Source: Eumeta japonica (lineage: Eukaryota > Arthropoda > Insecta > Lepidoptera > Psychidae). From it: a stretch of DNA of 64,000 nucleotides. How positions within the stretch are numbered: the stretch's first letter is position 1; every line of letters starts with the position of its first letter. The notes under the pieces are model-generated. The model was given only the letters and a program-made list of their open reading frames with translations. It was not told the DNA's origin and ran no database searches. Made by a program: the position numbers and the translations under genes. The DNA is taken from contig BGZK01001210.1 of assembly GCA_005406025.1 (NCBI GenBank), forward strand, positions 62,001 to 126,000, in the 5' to 3' direction. This document shows, one piece after another, positions 12,528-22,992 of the stretch.

Positions 12528-13020
12528 ATATGCTTGTATACATATGTACTAAACAATAAAAAAATGTATTTCAAAATTCATAACCTAATTATTTCTAAAT
12601 ATATAATTTATTTTTAAATACATGGCACAAATTTTTCTAGTTTAAAATTTGTGTCCGCACTTTGCAAGTTAAAGCCGTTTATACTAGCAAACAATTTTCT
12701 AATGTGTAGAAAATTACAGTAATTGCATAATTATTGTGAGGCGCGTAATCGAGGACACAAGTAAGGTCGTACAAACTATTGACAATGCATGTACAAGTTC
12801 TATCGGCGTGCGCGCAGGTGACAAACACGACGACGTGTTTTGACCTCTCACCTACTTCACGACATTGAAGATTATTCAAGTTTTGCTACTTCAACAAAAT
12901 ACGTTTATTACACAAAATATTACAAGAATCACTGTTAAACCGGTTAGAATTTCAAAATTACTTAACCATAGATAAAGTATTATGTCGAAAAAAGGACCGC
13001 CAAAATGGGGTGTCAGATTT
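12528..13020. other. AT-rich stretch, no feature seen
   Basis: A weak GC patch near 12735-12850 has no identifiable function. Confidence 0.4.
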
Positions 13021-13024
13021 TACG

Positions 13025-13215
13025 TCAGCTAAATGGATGTAAAAAGGTATGGGCAGAAAATGTTTGTTTAGTTCCCTCGCGGGAAATCTGAAGCTGGCCG
13101 GTATGAAAAGGCCCGTCAGTTTGTCTGAGAGCTGAAATTTCGCCTGATTGCTTTAGTAATTTTAGCTGGATTGATTTATGCCTCGGAAAGGAAAGTACCA
13201 AAAGAAAAGGATGTC
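13025..13215. other. Candidate regulatory element with Hox-like words
   Basis: A mixed-composition block contains TGATTGCTTTAGTAATTTTA and GATTGATTTATGCCTCGG. The latter resembles an Exd/Hox or Caudal-type site (TGATTTATG). No coding frame. Regulatory role inferred. Confidence 0.3.
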
Positions 13216-13394
13216 TGATTTACGGACTAAATAAAAAAGCTTAACTCATAATTTATAAATTAAGTTTTTTCTACAGTACCGAATTATTAGGGAACCGTTG
13301 GTAGGTACATCTCTTAGAAATTTTAGAAAAAATTAAACGTTTGCAATTAATGCGAGACGGATTTTATAAAGAGAGTATACATGGAAAAGTAGTA

Positions 13395-14010
13395 TATTTA
13401 ACGCAGCACACCACCAGTCGTCCAGGCGGAGTCGAGCGCGAACGGTAGTCAGAAACAAACAAGAACGACATCTTTTCAGTTCAAGGGTTATTTAGCTCGT
13501 TTAATCTGTGAGATAATTTAAATATTTATAGATCTACCGCAGCGCGCAAGCGATCATTCGCGACGTCCTCGATACATACGGCACAATGAAGTGCGTGCCC
13601 ACGAGCAGCTAACCGGTGCAACGCGCATTATTCATTAACTAGTAATAGACACCCGGACGAGCGCGCAGTCGCGCCGCCGGCGGCGGGTCGGGCCGTAGGC
13701 GTCTGTCACGGGTTAAATGTACCGGCCCGCCCCCCAGAAAACGGTCCCGCTGGCGGCGCAGTTATGCAGGAAAGGGGAAATGCGCTGCTCGGTTAGCTAA
13801 ATTGAATCGCTGGAAACAAGCGATCGTGCAGCGACAGCGGCGCCGGCGCCGGAGCCGCGCCGCATTCAACTCCGGACGATTTGCGCTGAAAATACTAAGA
13901 AGTTGCCTGGAACCGTTCGCCGCGCACATAGTCTAAGCTCGGAAAGTTTTATCGAGCTTCTCTTCGAAGTGCCGTAACGATAATATCGCCAACGTTGCGT
14001 CCCCGCGCTA
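13395..14010. other. Large GC-rich island, candidate enhancer or promoter
   Basis: About 600 bp of CpG-rich sequence. The 5' part (13400-13480) reads like an insect 5' untranslated region (AGTCGTCCAGGCGGAGTCG) and is followed by CATCTTTTCAG. The centre contains GCATTATTCATTAACTAGTA and GGTTAGCTAAATTGAATCGC, which are homeodomain-like. The only short frame from an ATG (13586) stops after 8 codons. I cannot decide between an enhancer and a non-coding first exon. Confidence 0.4.
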
Positions 14011-14015
14011 ACGTC

Positions 14016-14355
14016 CTTAGAAATTAGAGATGTTGAAATAATTTGAAAATGTAGGTGCGTACATGTTGTAATAGTGCGTTTTTATATTTTTTATGAGTAT
14101 TAAGAACATTATAATGTCTAATAATATGTAAATGAAATAACTAGGCATTTACTAATTTTTCTGTGTGTAGTAGATACTATATATGAATTTTCATTTATTT
14201 ACTGCATATATTCGATAGTTTCTGAAGTCTATAAAAATATTTGTATGTAACGATCCGTTCTCATTTCAAAAACAATGAATTAAGTTACTCAGTTAGATGA
14301 AGAAAGTATGACCGAGATTTTTAAAGAATCTTTAACGAATATATGCAAACTTATG
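14016..14355. other. AT-rich stretch, no feature seen
   Basis: Nothing supported. Confidence 0.4.
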
Positions 14356-14357
14356 CA

Positions 14358-14645
14358 GCTTTGAAACGAATGAATGAAAGTAGATTGATATAATAAATTT
14401 ATAAAGCTAATGGTTGTGATAGAGAGGTAGCTCTAGGAAATCGCATGCAGACCAAATTGGTGGCAAATAAAAAAGGGCTATATTTTAAACACCTGAAACC
14501 GACGAGATTGTATAGCACGATCGATGGATGTCAACGAAACAAGAGAATATGCAAACATCGTACCATTACCATGCGGAAGCTTGTAGTCTCTGCCTAGCGT
14601 TCTGGGAAATAGGCGTGAATTTATAATAATAATAATATAGATAGT
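14358..14645 (+). mobile_element. 3' end fragment of RTE-like LINE
   Basis: Translation in shifting frames gives LKRMNESRL and SSRKSHADQIGG, which match the C-terminal tail of the RTE-like element at 36955-39690 (minus strand). After the coding remnant comes a 3' untranslated part with CCTGAAACCGACGAGATTG and TAGGCGTGAATTTATAATAA, ending in a TAA microsatellite tail (to about 14640). In-frame stops and frameshifts show it is dead. The fragment is 5'-truncated, which is typical of target-primed insertion. Confidence 0.75.
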
Positions 14646-14950
14646 TTTTGTTGGAGGTATATATTATACTACTAGAAACACAAAATTTCGTCATTACGAA
14701 GAGAATTTTTATACTATTACAAGATTATTAAGTATGTTGTGACAACTTGTAAAGTTTTTCTTTTATTTACGTGGTCATCAAAGAGGAAACAAAACTAATT
14801 TGACGCAAAATTTGTCCTATTACATTCCATACGAAAAATACATCTAAAATCTATTTTATATTCATTATATTTCAATCTTTACTAAAAGCTAAGTGTTTTA
14901 ATGCTCTTCATTGGGTATTCATTGTTGTACGTGTATTATTTACTCATTCT
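14646..14950. other. AT-rich stretch, no feature seen
   Basis: Nothing supported. Confidence 0.4.
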
Positions 14951-14954
14951 AGAA

Positions 14955-15560
14955 CTCTTCTTAGCGTTAACGCGTAAGCGCCCGTTACGGCCACCGGCAG
15001 TAATGCTCGACAGCTCGCTCACAGACGCTTTAATTGCTAAGTGCGAAACGACTTTCGTTATTAACGGGGCAATTCTCATGCTCCGTGAGAGGCTCCCACG
15101 GGCCGTGGAGGTGGCGCGGCCCGATGAGGCGCAGTTTTTAGCGATAACTCGTTCGCGTTTTGCAAACTCCTGCGCAGCCAGCAGGTTGCCATAATCATTG
15201 TTCGTTAAACGCAACACGCCGTTGCGAAAAACGAAATCTCGTTCTCAGGGTGCGGCTCAAACTTTCGCGTCTGCTTTAAGATTTAACATCCGTTTCTGAG
15301 GCGAGATATCTCCCGGACGTACTTAGACGCGTGTAGAAAATACTCTTGAAGACAAACGCCGGTCTGGCAGTTGACAACGTATATATGAGCATCGTCGTAC
15401 ACCCGTCGAACCGTCGAACCATCGAGCTCTAAATAGAGCCCGAGCGACGACGGCTATGCAATATTGGTCTAATGCAATGCAAGACCTTTGCAGGCGACTG
15501 CACTTGTTTGGCGTGAATGGGTCATTTTGTGCGGTGCGCGTATTCTGTCCCTCTTTATCT
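14955..15560. other. GC-rich island, candidate regulatory element
   Basis: CpG-rich block with GACGCTTTAATTGCTAAGTG and TTCGTTATTAACGGGG. Overlapping frames of 82-97 codons on both strands resemble no known protein. It has the same character as the other islands. Confidence 0.4.
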
Positions 15561-16315
15561 AGTGAATGCACGACAACAGTCGTTTCTCTATCTATACATA
15601 TTGGGAAGAGCTTACATTTTAATTAATTCCTTTCATTAGTTTTTGTATGTAATCGATATAAACCATTCGCAAGTGTCGCTTTTTATTTATTACTCTTTCG
15701 TCAACAAATTTCAAATTCGGAAAACACGTCGTAAGAAGCGATTCATGGCAACACTTACTGTGGAAATTTGAAATCGAAAGATAATTCAGCGATTGTACAA
15801 TGTATGAATCTAATAAATAAATTTGTGATTTTCTAAAATATAACAAAAAAATATATCTGTACCTACATAGAAATTGCGACAAATACACTCTGATATCACG
15901 GTCGCCAAATACCTAGAATTTGCCGCCGGGTAGTGAACGAGTTGAATACTTTATATAGGCGTGTATAATAATGATAATACGAAAACAAACTTATCTAGCT
16001 GGAATTATAGCTGCAATAAAAAATTGAATTTCTGAGACGCGCTAAACAAACGCTCGTCTAACTATTGTAACCTACAAATCAATCAACTGACTATTTAAAT
16101 TAAACAAAATTTGGTTTTGCTTTTGTTCTTTACTGCAATAGATCTATACTAGGAATTGTAATAAATAGTAAAAAAACATATAAAAGGGAAAAAGCATTTC
16201 CGTTGTAAACGAATACATGCCCATGTTGAATATATGTATTCAATAAACATCATGGAAAATCAGAATATTTGAGCGGCGATGATATTCTTCCAATAAAACA
16301 AACATGTGTGGAACT
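15561..16315. other. AT-rich stretch, no feature seen
   Basis: Nothing supported. Confidence 0.45.
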
Positions 16316-16319
16316 CGAG

Positions 16320-16450
16320 GATATTTATAGCGGTATTCTCGGCATTTACCTACCCGTATTGTCATTCAGCGTACGTAGCCACTGCACACGCGGGCGTCTC
16401 GTGCGATATTTGCAGGAATGCCTGCCGCCATAGACCTTAGCAATTCCAGA
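16320..16450. other. Small GC-rich patch
   Basis: CpG-rich 130-bp patch between AT-rich flanks. No frame, no recognised repeat. Confidence 0.25.
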
Positions 16451-16864
16451 TATGCCGAAAATACCTAATTTAATGGACTTGTGTGTTATTTATTTTCATC
16501 CATTTACATGCGATGTACGATGAGGATTTTATACAGTAAGACGTAAAGAAAAAGGAATGTGGTTATTATTGATAGAATGCAAATTTTGAACAGTAATAAA
16601 AATGTGTTTCACTGATGATTAACTTCGAATGTTTTGACTGTTCAAACATTAGAAGTGTAAGAAAACATATCTGTGCGGTTATGACAGCGTGCTGGAAATC
16701 ACATTTCAATGGCTTGATCGAATTGCGATATTAGATTTTAATAATAGTTTGATTTTTTAATTTAACAGGCGTAGTTAAAGACACAAATATATATTTATTA
16801 CGGCAATAAATATTCGTTTTTAATGTCTCTAAGGGTTTGGTTCTTAAAAGATTTAGTGAGATTG

Positions 16865-17165
16865 ATAATTTAATGTCGCTTTTGAGCGCGACGTGGGCGC
16901 TCAATCTCCATCGCCAGCGATGACTTCACCTTCGACGCGACCGTACGAGAATAATATGAGCGACAAACGCCCTGCGATTACGATTATCTAAAACAACATT
17001 ATTGAGGAAAACACAACAACTGTGACGCGCATTTTGTACCTGTAGCGGCGAACGGCTCAACATGCATTACATGACGGTGCAAAACGCCGTTTCTGACGGA
17101 TTAATGAAATTGGCCATTGCGCATCGTTATTTACTCTACGGTACTGAATTGAATTTGACTTTCAT
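16865..17165. other. GC-rich island, candidate regulatory element
   Basis: It begins with a small hairpin (TTGAGCGC/GCGCTCAA, 16882-16904). It carries TGCGATTACGATTATC, AACATTATTGAGG, GACGGATTAATGAAATTGGCC and GCATCGTTATTTAC. The density of ATTA/TAAT words in CpG-rich, frame-free DNA suggests a developmental enhancer (inference). Confidence 0.45.
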
Positions 17166-17244
17166 ATGCTTCATATCGTAATTGTGATGCTTGACTCGTT
17201 TCAAATAATAGACGCAAACGGAGCAATGATAAACTAAAAAATTA

Positions 17245-17330
17245 ATAAAAAAATAAATAAACCGACTTCAAAACAAAACCTATTCCAAAACAATTAATAT
17301 GCACTAAAAAGTAAAAAATGACTGCGTATT
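17245..17330 (+). repeat. Lepidopteran-type dispersed repeat (AAACCGACTTCAAAA)
   Basis: AAATAAACCGACTTCAAAAC followed by AATATGCACTAAAAAGTAAA matches a repeat I know from moth and butterfly genomes. A relative in the opposite orientation, with CCTCCACCTTTTTTTTGAAG, lies near 50.38 kb. Family assignment is from memory. Confidence 0.5.
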
Positions 17331-17810
17331 CTTCTACAACTTAATAATCAACTTACTTTTTCTACTCATCTATATGTAGGTACGATCTATGTGTTTACCA
17401 CTCAAGAAGGTAGGTAGGTACCTATCCACTTCAAATTTAACTCAACACATACCAATGAATAACAAACAATGATCAAAATATTTTTTAGAGATCTCCTAAG
17501 TAAAATAAAATGAAAAATATTAGACTACTTAAAAGTCAACCAAATAATTCGATAATATAATGTATTTACAATTATTGTCATTTTTGGCGTCAGTGTCGGT
17601 GTGAAACACTACAATATACTTAGCAATAGAAACTCTGCGCGTAAATAATAAAAGCAATTTTTCTCTGTTTTTAGGTTTTTCTATTAGTTGGAATATGAAT
17701 TCCGTAAAAACCACTAAACAATTCAAAATATAGTTTCTTAGAAATATGAGTGGTAAATCGTCTAATAACATCTAATGTTTATTTCATTGCAATCAATTCA
17801 TTAATACTAA
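17331..17810. other. AT-rich stretch, no feature seen
   Basis: Nothing supported. Confidence 0.4.
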
Positions 17811-17944
17811 AGGCAGAGCAGGCCGCCGCGCCGCGGTGTGGTGACTGGTGGCATCGCTAAAGGGAGTGTGCGTCAGTAATGATAAAATAAAGATAAAATA
17901 ATTCTATAGTATGCCTTTTGGTGTAAGAATACGTGCTTCCTTTG

Positions 17945-18115
17945 ATAAGAATTAAACCGAAGGCGGAATCGGACTGAGAGTGGAACTGGGATCAGGATCT
18001 ATGTCGAGACCGGGAACGGTATTAAGATCTTAGTTGTGATCGATCGATATAGATCGTTGGGAGAATTCATTGCGGTTCCACACGGGTAGCATCGCGAGCG
18101 AAAGCTAATCGTCAT
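17945..18115 (-). repeat. Dispersed repeat (relative of the 56.03-56.26 kb copy)
   Basis: The minus strand reads GCTTTCGCTCGCGATGCTAC, then CCGTGTGGAACC, and later a TCNGATCC/CAGTTCC-rich track. The plus strand at 56.04-56.17 kb shows the same order (GCTTTTGCTTGCAGTTTTAC, CCGCGTGGCG, then TTCAGTTCTGGTTC-type words). The pair looks like diverged copies of a repeat with a T/C/G-biased simple tract. Unnamed. Confidence 0.4.
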
Positions 18116-18299
18116 GATTCATCGCCACTATTCAACGCGCGCGCGCGTGCGAACATAAAGATTGTTAGAAAACTTACAAGTTCCCTCATAGTTCAAGATG
18201 CTATTCCAAAATACGTATCACAATACAGAAGCGGTTAAGGTGTCGATTCTTTACGTGGCAAATTAAGGTAAACATGACGTGTGTCAAGTCGTATAAATA

Positions 18300-18765
18300 A
18301 ATTTAAAACTCAAAAAAATTGTCATTCGTCACGCGCATGCCCCCTGCGATACGAGTACAATTTTTTCCTTCTTACGGACACGGAATCGTCATTATACGTG
18401 CGGGTTTCGGCCTCGACGCGACGTTCTCTGAACGCTCCGTTTTCACGTCGCGACTCCTTCCGCGTCCCGTCGAACGAGACTGACGAGGGAATTCGAGTCG
18501 TTCGAACGTGCACGACGCCTCATTTATTATTCCATTATCTTGGAGGCTTTTAATTCGCCGCGTGGCGTCGGCCGTCCTCGGGCGGTCTCGTGTTCGGATA
18601 CCGCCTGCGAGTACATCGGATTCATCTTGGCGCGTTTCCTTTCGTTGTTTATTGTTCTGCCTTTTTCGTCCGGGGTCGATGCGATGAATAACGTGAAATA
18701 GGATAAAAATACGAAAGTGTCTCGTAATTGTGGACGATGACATAAAATAGATATAATTTGAAGAT
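18300..18765. other. GC-rich island, candidate regulatory element
   Basis: Dense CpG sequence with CATTTATTATTCCATTATCT and GGCTTTTAATTCGCCGCG near 18517-18562, and TTTCGTTGTTTATTGTTCTG downstream (Sox/forkhead-like). The minus strand has the longest open frame of the window (148 codons, 18372-18818), but its product is low-complexity R/S/E-rich and unrecognised. A competing plus-strand frame is also open, so I read the block as non-coding. Confidence 0.4.
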
Positions 18766-18883
18766 GGAGTTTCCTTTTCATTGCTTGGAATCGCTTTCAT
18801 GCTCTCGAGTTCTAGCATTTATTATAGTGTTCCTATAGATAACTGAAATGAAAGACTAAGGTCAACATTACGTTTTCCTATTT

Positions 18884-18946
18884 GTTACTTGTCATACTAA
18901 AATAAATAATAAAGTTGCCATTATTTATTTTAGCATGACAAGTTAC
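18884..18946. repeat. Near-perfect hairpin 1 of an adjacent pair
   Basis: The 27-nt left arm 18884-18910 (GTTACTTGTCATACTAAAAT...) pairs with 18920-18946 (...ATTTTAGCATGACAAGTTAC) at 25 of 27 positions across a 9-nt loop. Confidence 0.85.
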
Positions 18947-18953
18947 AAGTAAG

Positions 18954-19008
18954 AAAATTCCTATTTGTTATTTCTTACAGAGTACTAAGAAATAACAAAT
19001 AGGAATTT
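18954..19008. repeat. Perfect 23-bp hairpin 2 of an adjacent pair
   Basis: AAATTCCTATTTGTTATTTC at 18955 onward and the exact complement ending at 19008 form a 23-bp perfect stem with an 8- to 9-nt loop. The word CCTATTTGTTA also occurs just before hairpin 1 (18877-18887), so the two hairpins share a seed sequence. Confidence 0.85.
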
Positions 19009-19014
19009 CCTAGT

Positions 19015-19435
19015 TCTGATTGTATTCTAAAAAAGATATATGTTTCCCAGGATACAACCGATACATGAAGATGAAAGAACAAAAAAAAAAAGAAATCCCA
19101 ATATAAAGGAACAACTATGAAGAGCTAGAACAAAGATTATAAATATTTAATAGCGTACAGAGAGTTTTATAAACATCCATCAAAACACGAAAGAAGAACA
19201 TAGATTTAGTGATACTATTTAATGAAGTTATTACACATGTAATTTAGTTTAGGTGTAACGTATAATATGTAATGTAATAATTATTGAAAGACCGACAAGC
19301 TTATGCACGTGAAAATCATTTTGTAGGCAAGAATTAGCCGAATCAATATATAGTACTAAATAGATTTCATTCTGTTGATATATATTGTATACACATTTAT
19401 TGCACTACAGAGGCATTTCAAATGAGATGTGCATA
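19015..19435. other. AT-rich stretch, no feature seen
   Basis: Nothing supported. Confidence 0.4.
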
Positions 19436-19439
19436 AGAT

Positions 19440-19600
19440 TGTGATGCATTTCACGTGCGCACCGCCATCGGCTGTCTGTACGGACGTTCAGCTTATTGAT
19501 TCGCTATACAATGTAGAATCTCCCCTCCCGCCCCGCTCTTTCAGTTTTCAGTACGATTGCCTGCATAGACTAGAACATCCAGGCTGTTCGTCAATACGTG
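19440..19600. other. Isolated GC-rich patch, possibly promoter- or LTR-like
   Basis: A short CpG- and pyrimidine-rich patch runs into CTTTCAGTTTTCAGTACG (TCAGT initiator-like) and then AATAAATCAATT. This resembles a promoter followed by a polyadenylation signal, as in a solo LTR, but I found no matching flanking repeats or second copy. Confidence 0.2.
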
Positions 19601-21165
19601 AAAAATAAATCAATTTTTAGTGTATTTCTTTCTTCGAGATTTCTTTCTACTACGTTCTAAAATAAAATTATTAGCACTGTAAAATAAAATGTTACTTACC
19701 ATGAAATTGTATTGTATTCGTCTATAGCAATTTCGTTTTTTTTTTAGCCAATACATAGAAATTTTATTAAGCCCTAATAAGTTGATATATAGTATTTAAA
19801 ATACAAAAGGAATAATATTAATGTTTTGAGAGATAAATTGAAATTGAGATACTCCGTGATAAAGGTGTGGATATATCAAAATATAACGTTCAAAAGTGAA
19901 ATTAAAACTTCGTTTAATTTCGCCGAATTTCAAACATATTCTTAAAATTATTGTGTAATATCTGGAAAATCCTGATAAAATGACAACCAAAATATCATTA
20001 AATCTTTAGAAAAAGAAGATTATCATACCATACTACAGTCATGAAAATTTTACCGTTTGTTAAAATTATTTAATAGTTCCTTTTAATTTTATATATTTAA
20101 AAATAAAGAAAAACCGATTTATTACTGATTTTAATATGTCTGTTTTTGTCTTTAGCCTGGTAGCAAGTTAGAGTATTCAAGGTCTTTGAAATATTAAGTC
20201 ATAATTTTATGAAGTTATCGTAAAGAATATGTAAGTATTAACGCCAAGTGTAGACTATAATATAAGGGGTAATTATTTTTAAATTAGTTTGAACAGCTCA
20301 GAAACGTGGTCGATTTTAGAATTAATTATGCTTATAGTCTTGACTAAGGACCTCCGTAGAGTAAGTATGAGCGATTTGCATTTCTAAGCTTTCATTCTAA
20401 AATTAGAACGGGGCTGGTAAGTTAGAACAGACCGATGATCGTTCTCAAATAGTCCCGGCTACTTTTTAAGATAAAGTCCCCCAGGATTGAGTTTTGTTGG
20501 ATTTTGAAAATCAATTTGATAACTGACAAAAACACTTTACGTAGCCTTTATCGTTCTAATCAATTAGTTGCGTCCTTTGTCTTGTTTTGATCTTGTCTAT
20601 CTGTGGAGAATTACCGTGAATTTGGCGTTATTTGATTCAATTCGCGGTGGTAAAACCCAGACGTGTTGATTCATTACATAAAAATGAGTCTTTAAACATA
20701 AAAAAGATTATTCCATTAAATAAAGGTAAATTTTATTCGTCAATCAGGTTCTACCTTTGTTAATCATGAATAGAAGCAATTAAATATACGTACATTTAGA
20801 ACTAATTCCATATGATGTAATTATGACATTTTTAGGAATGTATGAGTGTATTACGTATAAGCGAACATGTGTTTGATTTGTGTTAGAAAATGTTTGTTAT
20901 TTATCTGCATATAGGTATGTGATGAAAACAATTTTTTTTTTCAGACGTAATTTTAAAACTGTTGAATGTATTGGTGTAGGACTTGACCAAACGACGCAAA
21001 ATCGTTTGTAAATGGTTTTATACTCTTTATTATTTTGAATCTCACACATCTTTCTTATATATTTTCATAGATTATAACGCGTAGTGAAGCGTATATCCAT
21101 TAATGAAATTTATTTCAAAATCGTTATACAAGCTCGCGACAAGTTTAAATATTGAAAGAAGAAAA
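19601..21165. other. AT-rich stretch, no feature seen
   Basis: No coding or repeat signal that I can support. Confidence 0.45.
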
Positions 21166-21171
21166 AGAAAG

Positions 21172-21265
21172 GCTGTATTTTAATTATAGATTCACGCCCA
21201 TTCTCCCAAAGGTTAGGCAGAAACCACAGATGTTCACATTGTGAGAATTTTGATATCTTTCTTGC
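21172..21265 (-). mobile_element. Solo 3' tail of RTE-like LINE
   Basis: On the minus strand, ACATCTGTGGTTTCTGCCTA, then GGGAGAATGGGCGTGAATCT, aligns with the 3' untranslated tail of the LINE copies at 14.6 and 55.4 kb (TGTAGTCTCTGCCTAG...TAGGCGTGAATTTATA). Only about 90 bp remain, an extreme 5' truncation. Confidence 0.6.
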
Positions 21266-21345
21266 TTTACTGACATACATCAATACTTACATGCCATATC
21301 ATCGGTTTTGAGTGTTTAAAGTTTGGTCCATTTTCCGCCATCAAT

Positions 21346-21387
21346 ATGATTTGCACAAAATGTCTTATGATTTGCACAAAATGTCTT
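21346..21387. repeat. Direct tandem duplication, two 21-bp units
   Basis: ATGATTTGCACAAAATGTCTT is repeated exactly at 21346-21366 and 21367-21387. Confidence 0.9.
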
Positions 21388-22495
21388 TCATTCTAAAGAA
21401 AATTTTGTAATGTTAAATCAAATGATTACTTAAGTTGACTTGTTACGCATATAAAAGTTTTGTTATTTGAATGTTGTCAATGATTTATGTTTAAAAATTG
21501 CTACCTAACAAGGATGCTTTCTCTGTAAGCGTATTAGATTTGGACTTAATTTTCAGGTAATTTGGCTTTCATATATTGATGAAGTAATAGAAAAATTATT
21601 AAATTGTAAATAGATTAGTATTATTCGCAAAGCGATAGCATTAACGATTTTTCATTGAATTTGGCTCTCAAATACCTCGGAAGGTAAACAAAGAAACGGC
21701 TTAGAACCAGTTCATTGTTCGTCTGTCTGACCTTTAAAAACCCTTAATGTCAGGAATGTGATTGTCGGAATCTTAGCGAAGGGAGAAGAAAAAGCCGTGT
21801 AAAAAGCAACAATGGTTTGTTCTGCACGCGAATTTACCTTGTATTTGGACAGTTTTTAATTTTTGCGGGTTATCAACTACTATACTGTTATTGCTAAAAA
21901 AATCTACACGCTCATATTTAAGCAGGAGCAGTTGTTTTTGTATTTGTAAGTATAAATTCATCAAATTAGAAAGTTTTCGTTAAATGTTGTGTTCTTTTAT
22001 TTATAAAAAAATCTATTATAATAGCTAAAGTTCCGAACAAAAAATAAAAGGATGAAACGTAAACAACATCATTCACTTCGCTTATATATTTTTTTTTATT
22101 TCGATATCGCAAAAAAGATATATAAAACAATGACATGACAAAATTTTTTTAATGCTATTTAAAATGTTAACTATTATTCTGCAAAAAATAATCTGCATCA
22201 TTTCCAGCAATTGCGAGTCAGGAATAAATTTAAATTTAAGCTATTACCTACTACAGTTCAAAATACACAAGTGCTATTTATCCTTTAATCGAGGAGTTGT
22301 TAAATTATGGAAAATATTTTTTTTTTCCATTTGAAAAAAAAGCAATAATAAACGAATAAATGCTCCAAGAACTTGAACAATTTCTTGAGTTGTAATCATT
22401 TGTAGAGTTCGAAGAATGAATTGGATTGACGAGACAGATAAAAATCCCATAATATGTATGGCGATATTTAATAGTGTGCCAAAATAAACGAATAA
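21388..22495. other. AT-rich stretch, no feature seen
   Basis: Short frames only. Nothing supported. Confidence 0.45.
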
Positions 22496-22497
22496 GT

Positions 22498-22925
22498 TTC
22501 ACAGAGACTCGGCAGAGGGCGCCACTCGCGCCGATAGTGCGGCCCGCGCCTCGGCCGCGCGGCAGCGGGGCCCAGCCCGTCGCGGCTTGAATAATGACGT
22601 CGGCCGACGTTTAATTTCGGATACAAAGGCCTGCTTATGCCGTTCGCCCTAATCCATTAGCTCCCGTCCCCGATGATATTGACAGTGGATGTTTTTTTCA
22701 TTACGCCCCTTTTTTTTTTTAAACTGAGCCGCCCATCCCGAGCTTCATTAACATGAGCAACATTCGAATTTGCATTTAATCACTCAGATAGGCTTTTCCA
22801 ATTAAGGCCGGTTACATTGTTATTATTGCGCGTGACACGTCGTTAATGATTGATAATGGGCCGGCTCGGGATTTGGCAGATTAAAATGAACTCGTTCGGA
22901 TAATGCTCCGATTGTATTGACAGGT
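22498..22925. other. GC-rich island, strong candidate conserved enhancer
   Basis: A CpG-rich leader (22505-22590) is followed by dense homeodomain-like words: TTGAATAATGACGTCGG, GACGTTTAATTTCGG, CTAATCCATTAGCTCCC, CTTCATTAACATGAGC, TTTTCCAATTAAGGCCGG, CGTCGTTAATGATTGATAA. No frame remains open and no repeat family is recognised. The CAATTAAGGCCG word is shared with the island at 2.84 kb. Regulatory role inferred. Confidence 0.5.
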
Positions 22926-22956
22926 GCTGTATTAAGTAGATTGATTGACTTCATAA

Positions 22957-22992
22957 CATAGTTGATTGATAATTTGTTATCAATCAACTATG
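22957..22992. repeat. Perfect hairpin, 16-bp stem with 4-nt loop
   Basis: CATAGTTGATTGATAA pairs exactly with TTATCAATCAACTATG across TTTG. It lies 30 bp after the GC-rich island. Confidence 0.9.

Noticed and set aside
14936..15217. Overlapping 97- and 93-codon frames on opposite strands
   Set aside because: Mirror-image frames are expected where GC-rich DNA lacks stop triplets. Neither translation resembles a protein family.
18372..18818. Longest open frame (148 codons, minus strand)
   Set aside because: Low-complexity S/R/E-rich product in a GC-rich island, an overlapping open frame on the other strand, and no recognisable domain or splice context.
19440..19620. Solo LTR with TCAGT initiator and AATAAA signal
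   Set aside because: No partner LTR, no defined TG...CA ends and no target-site duplication could be seen.
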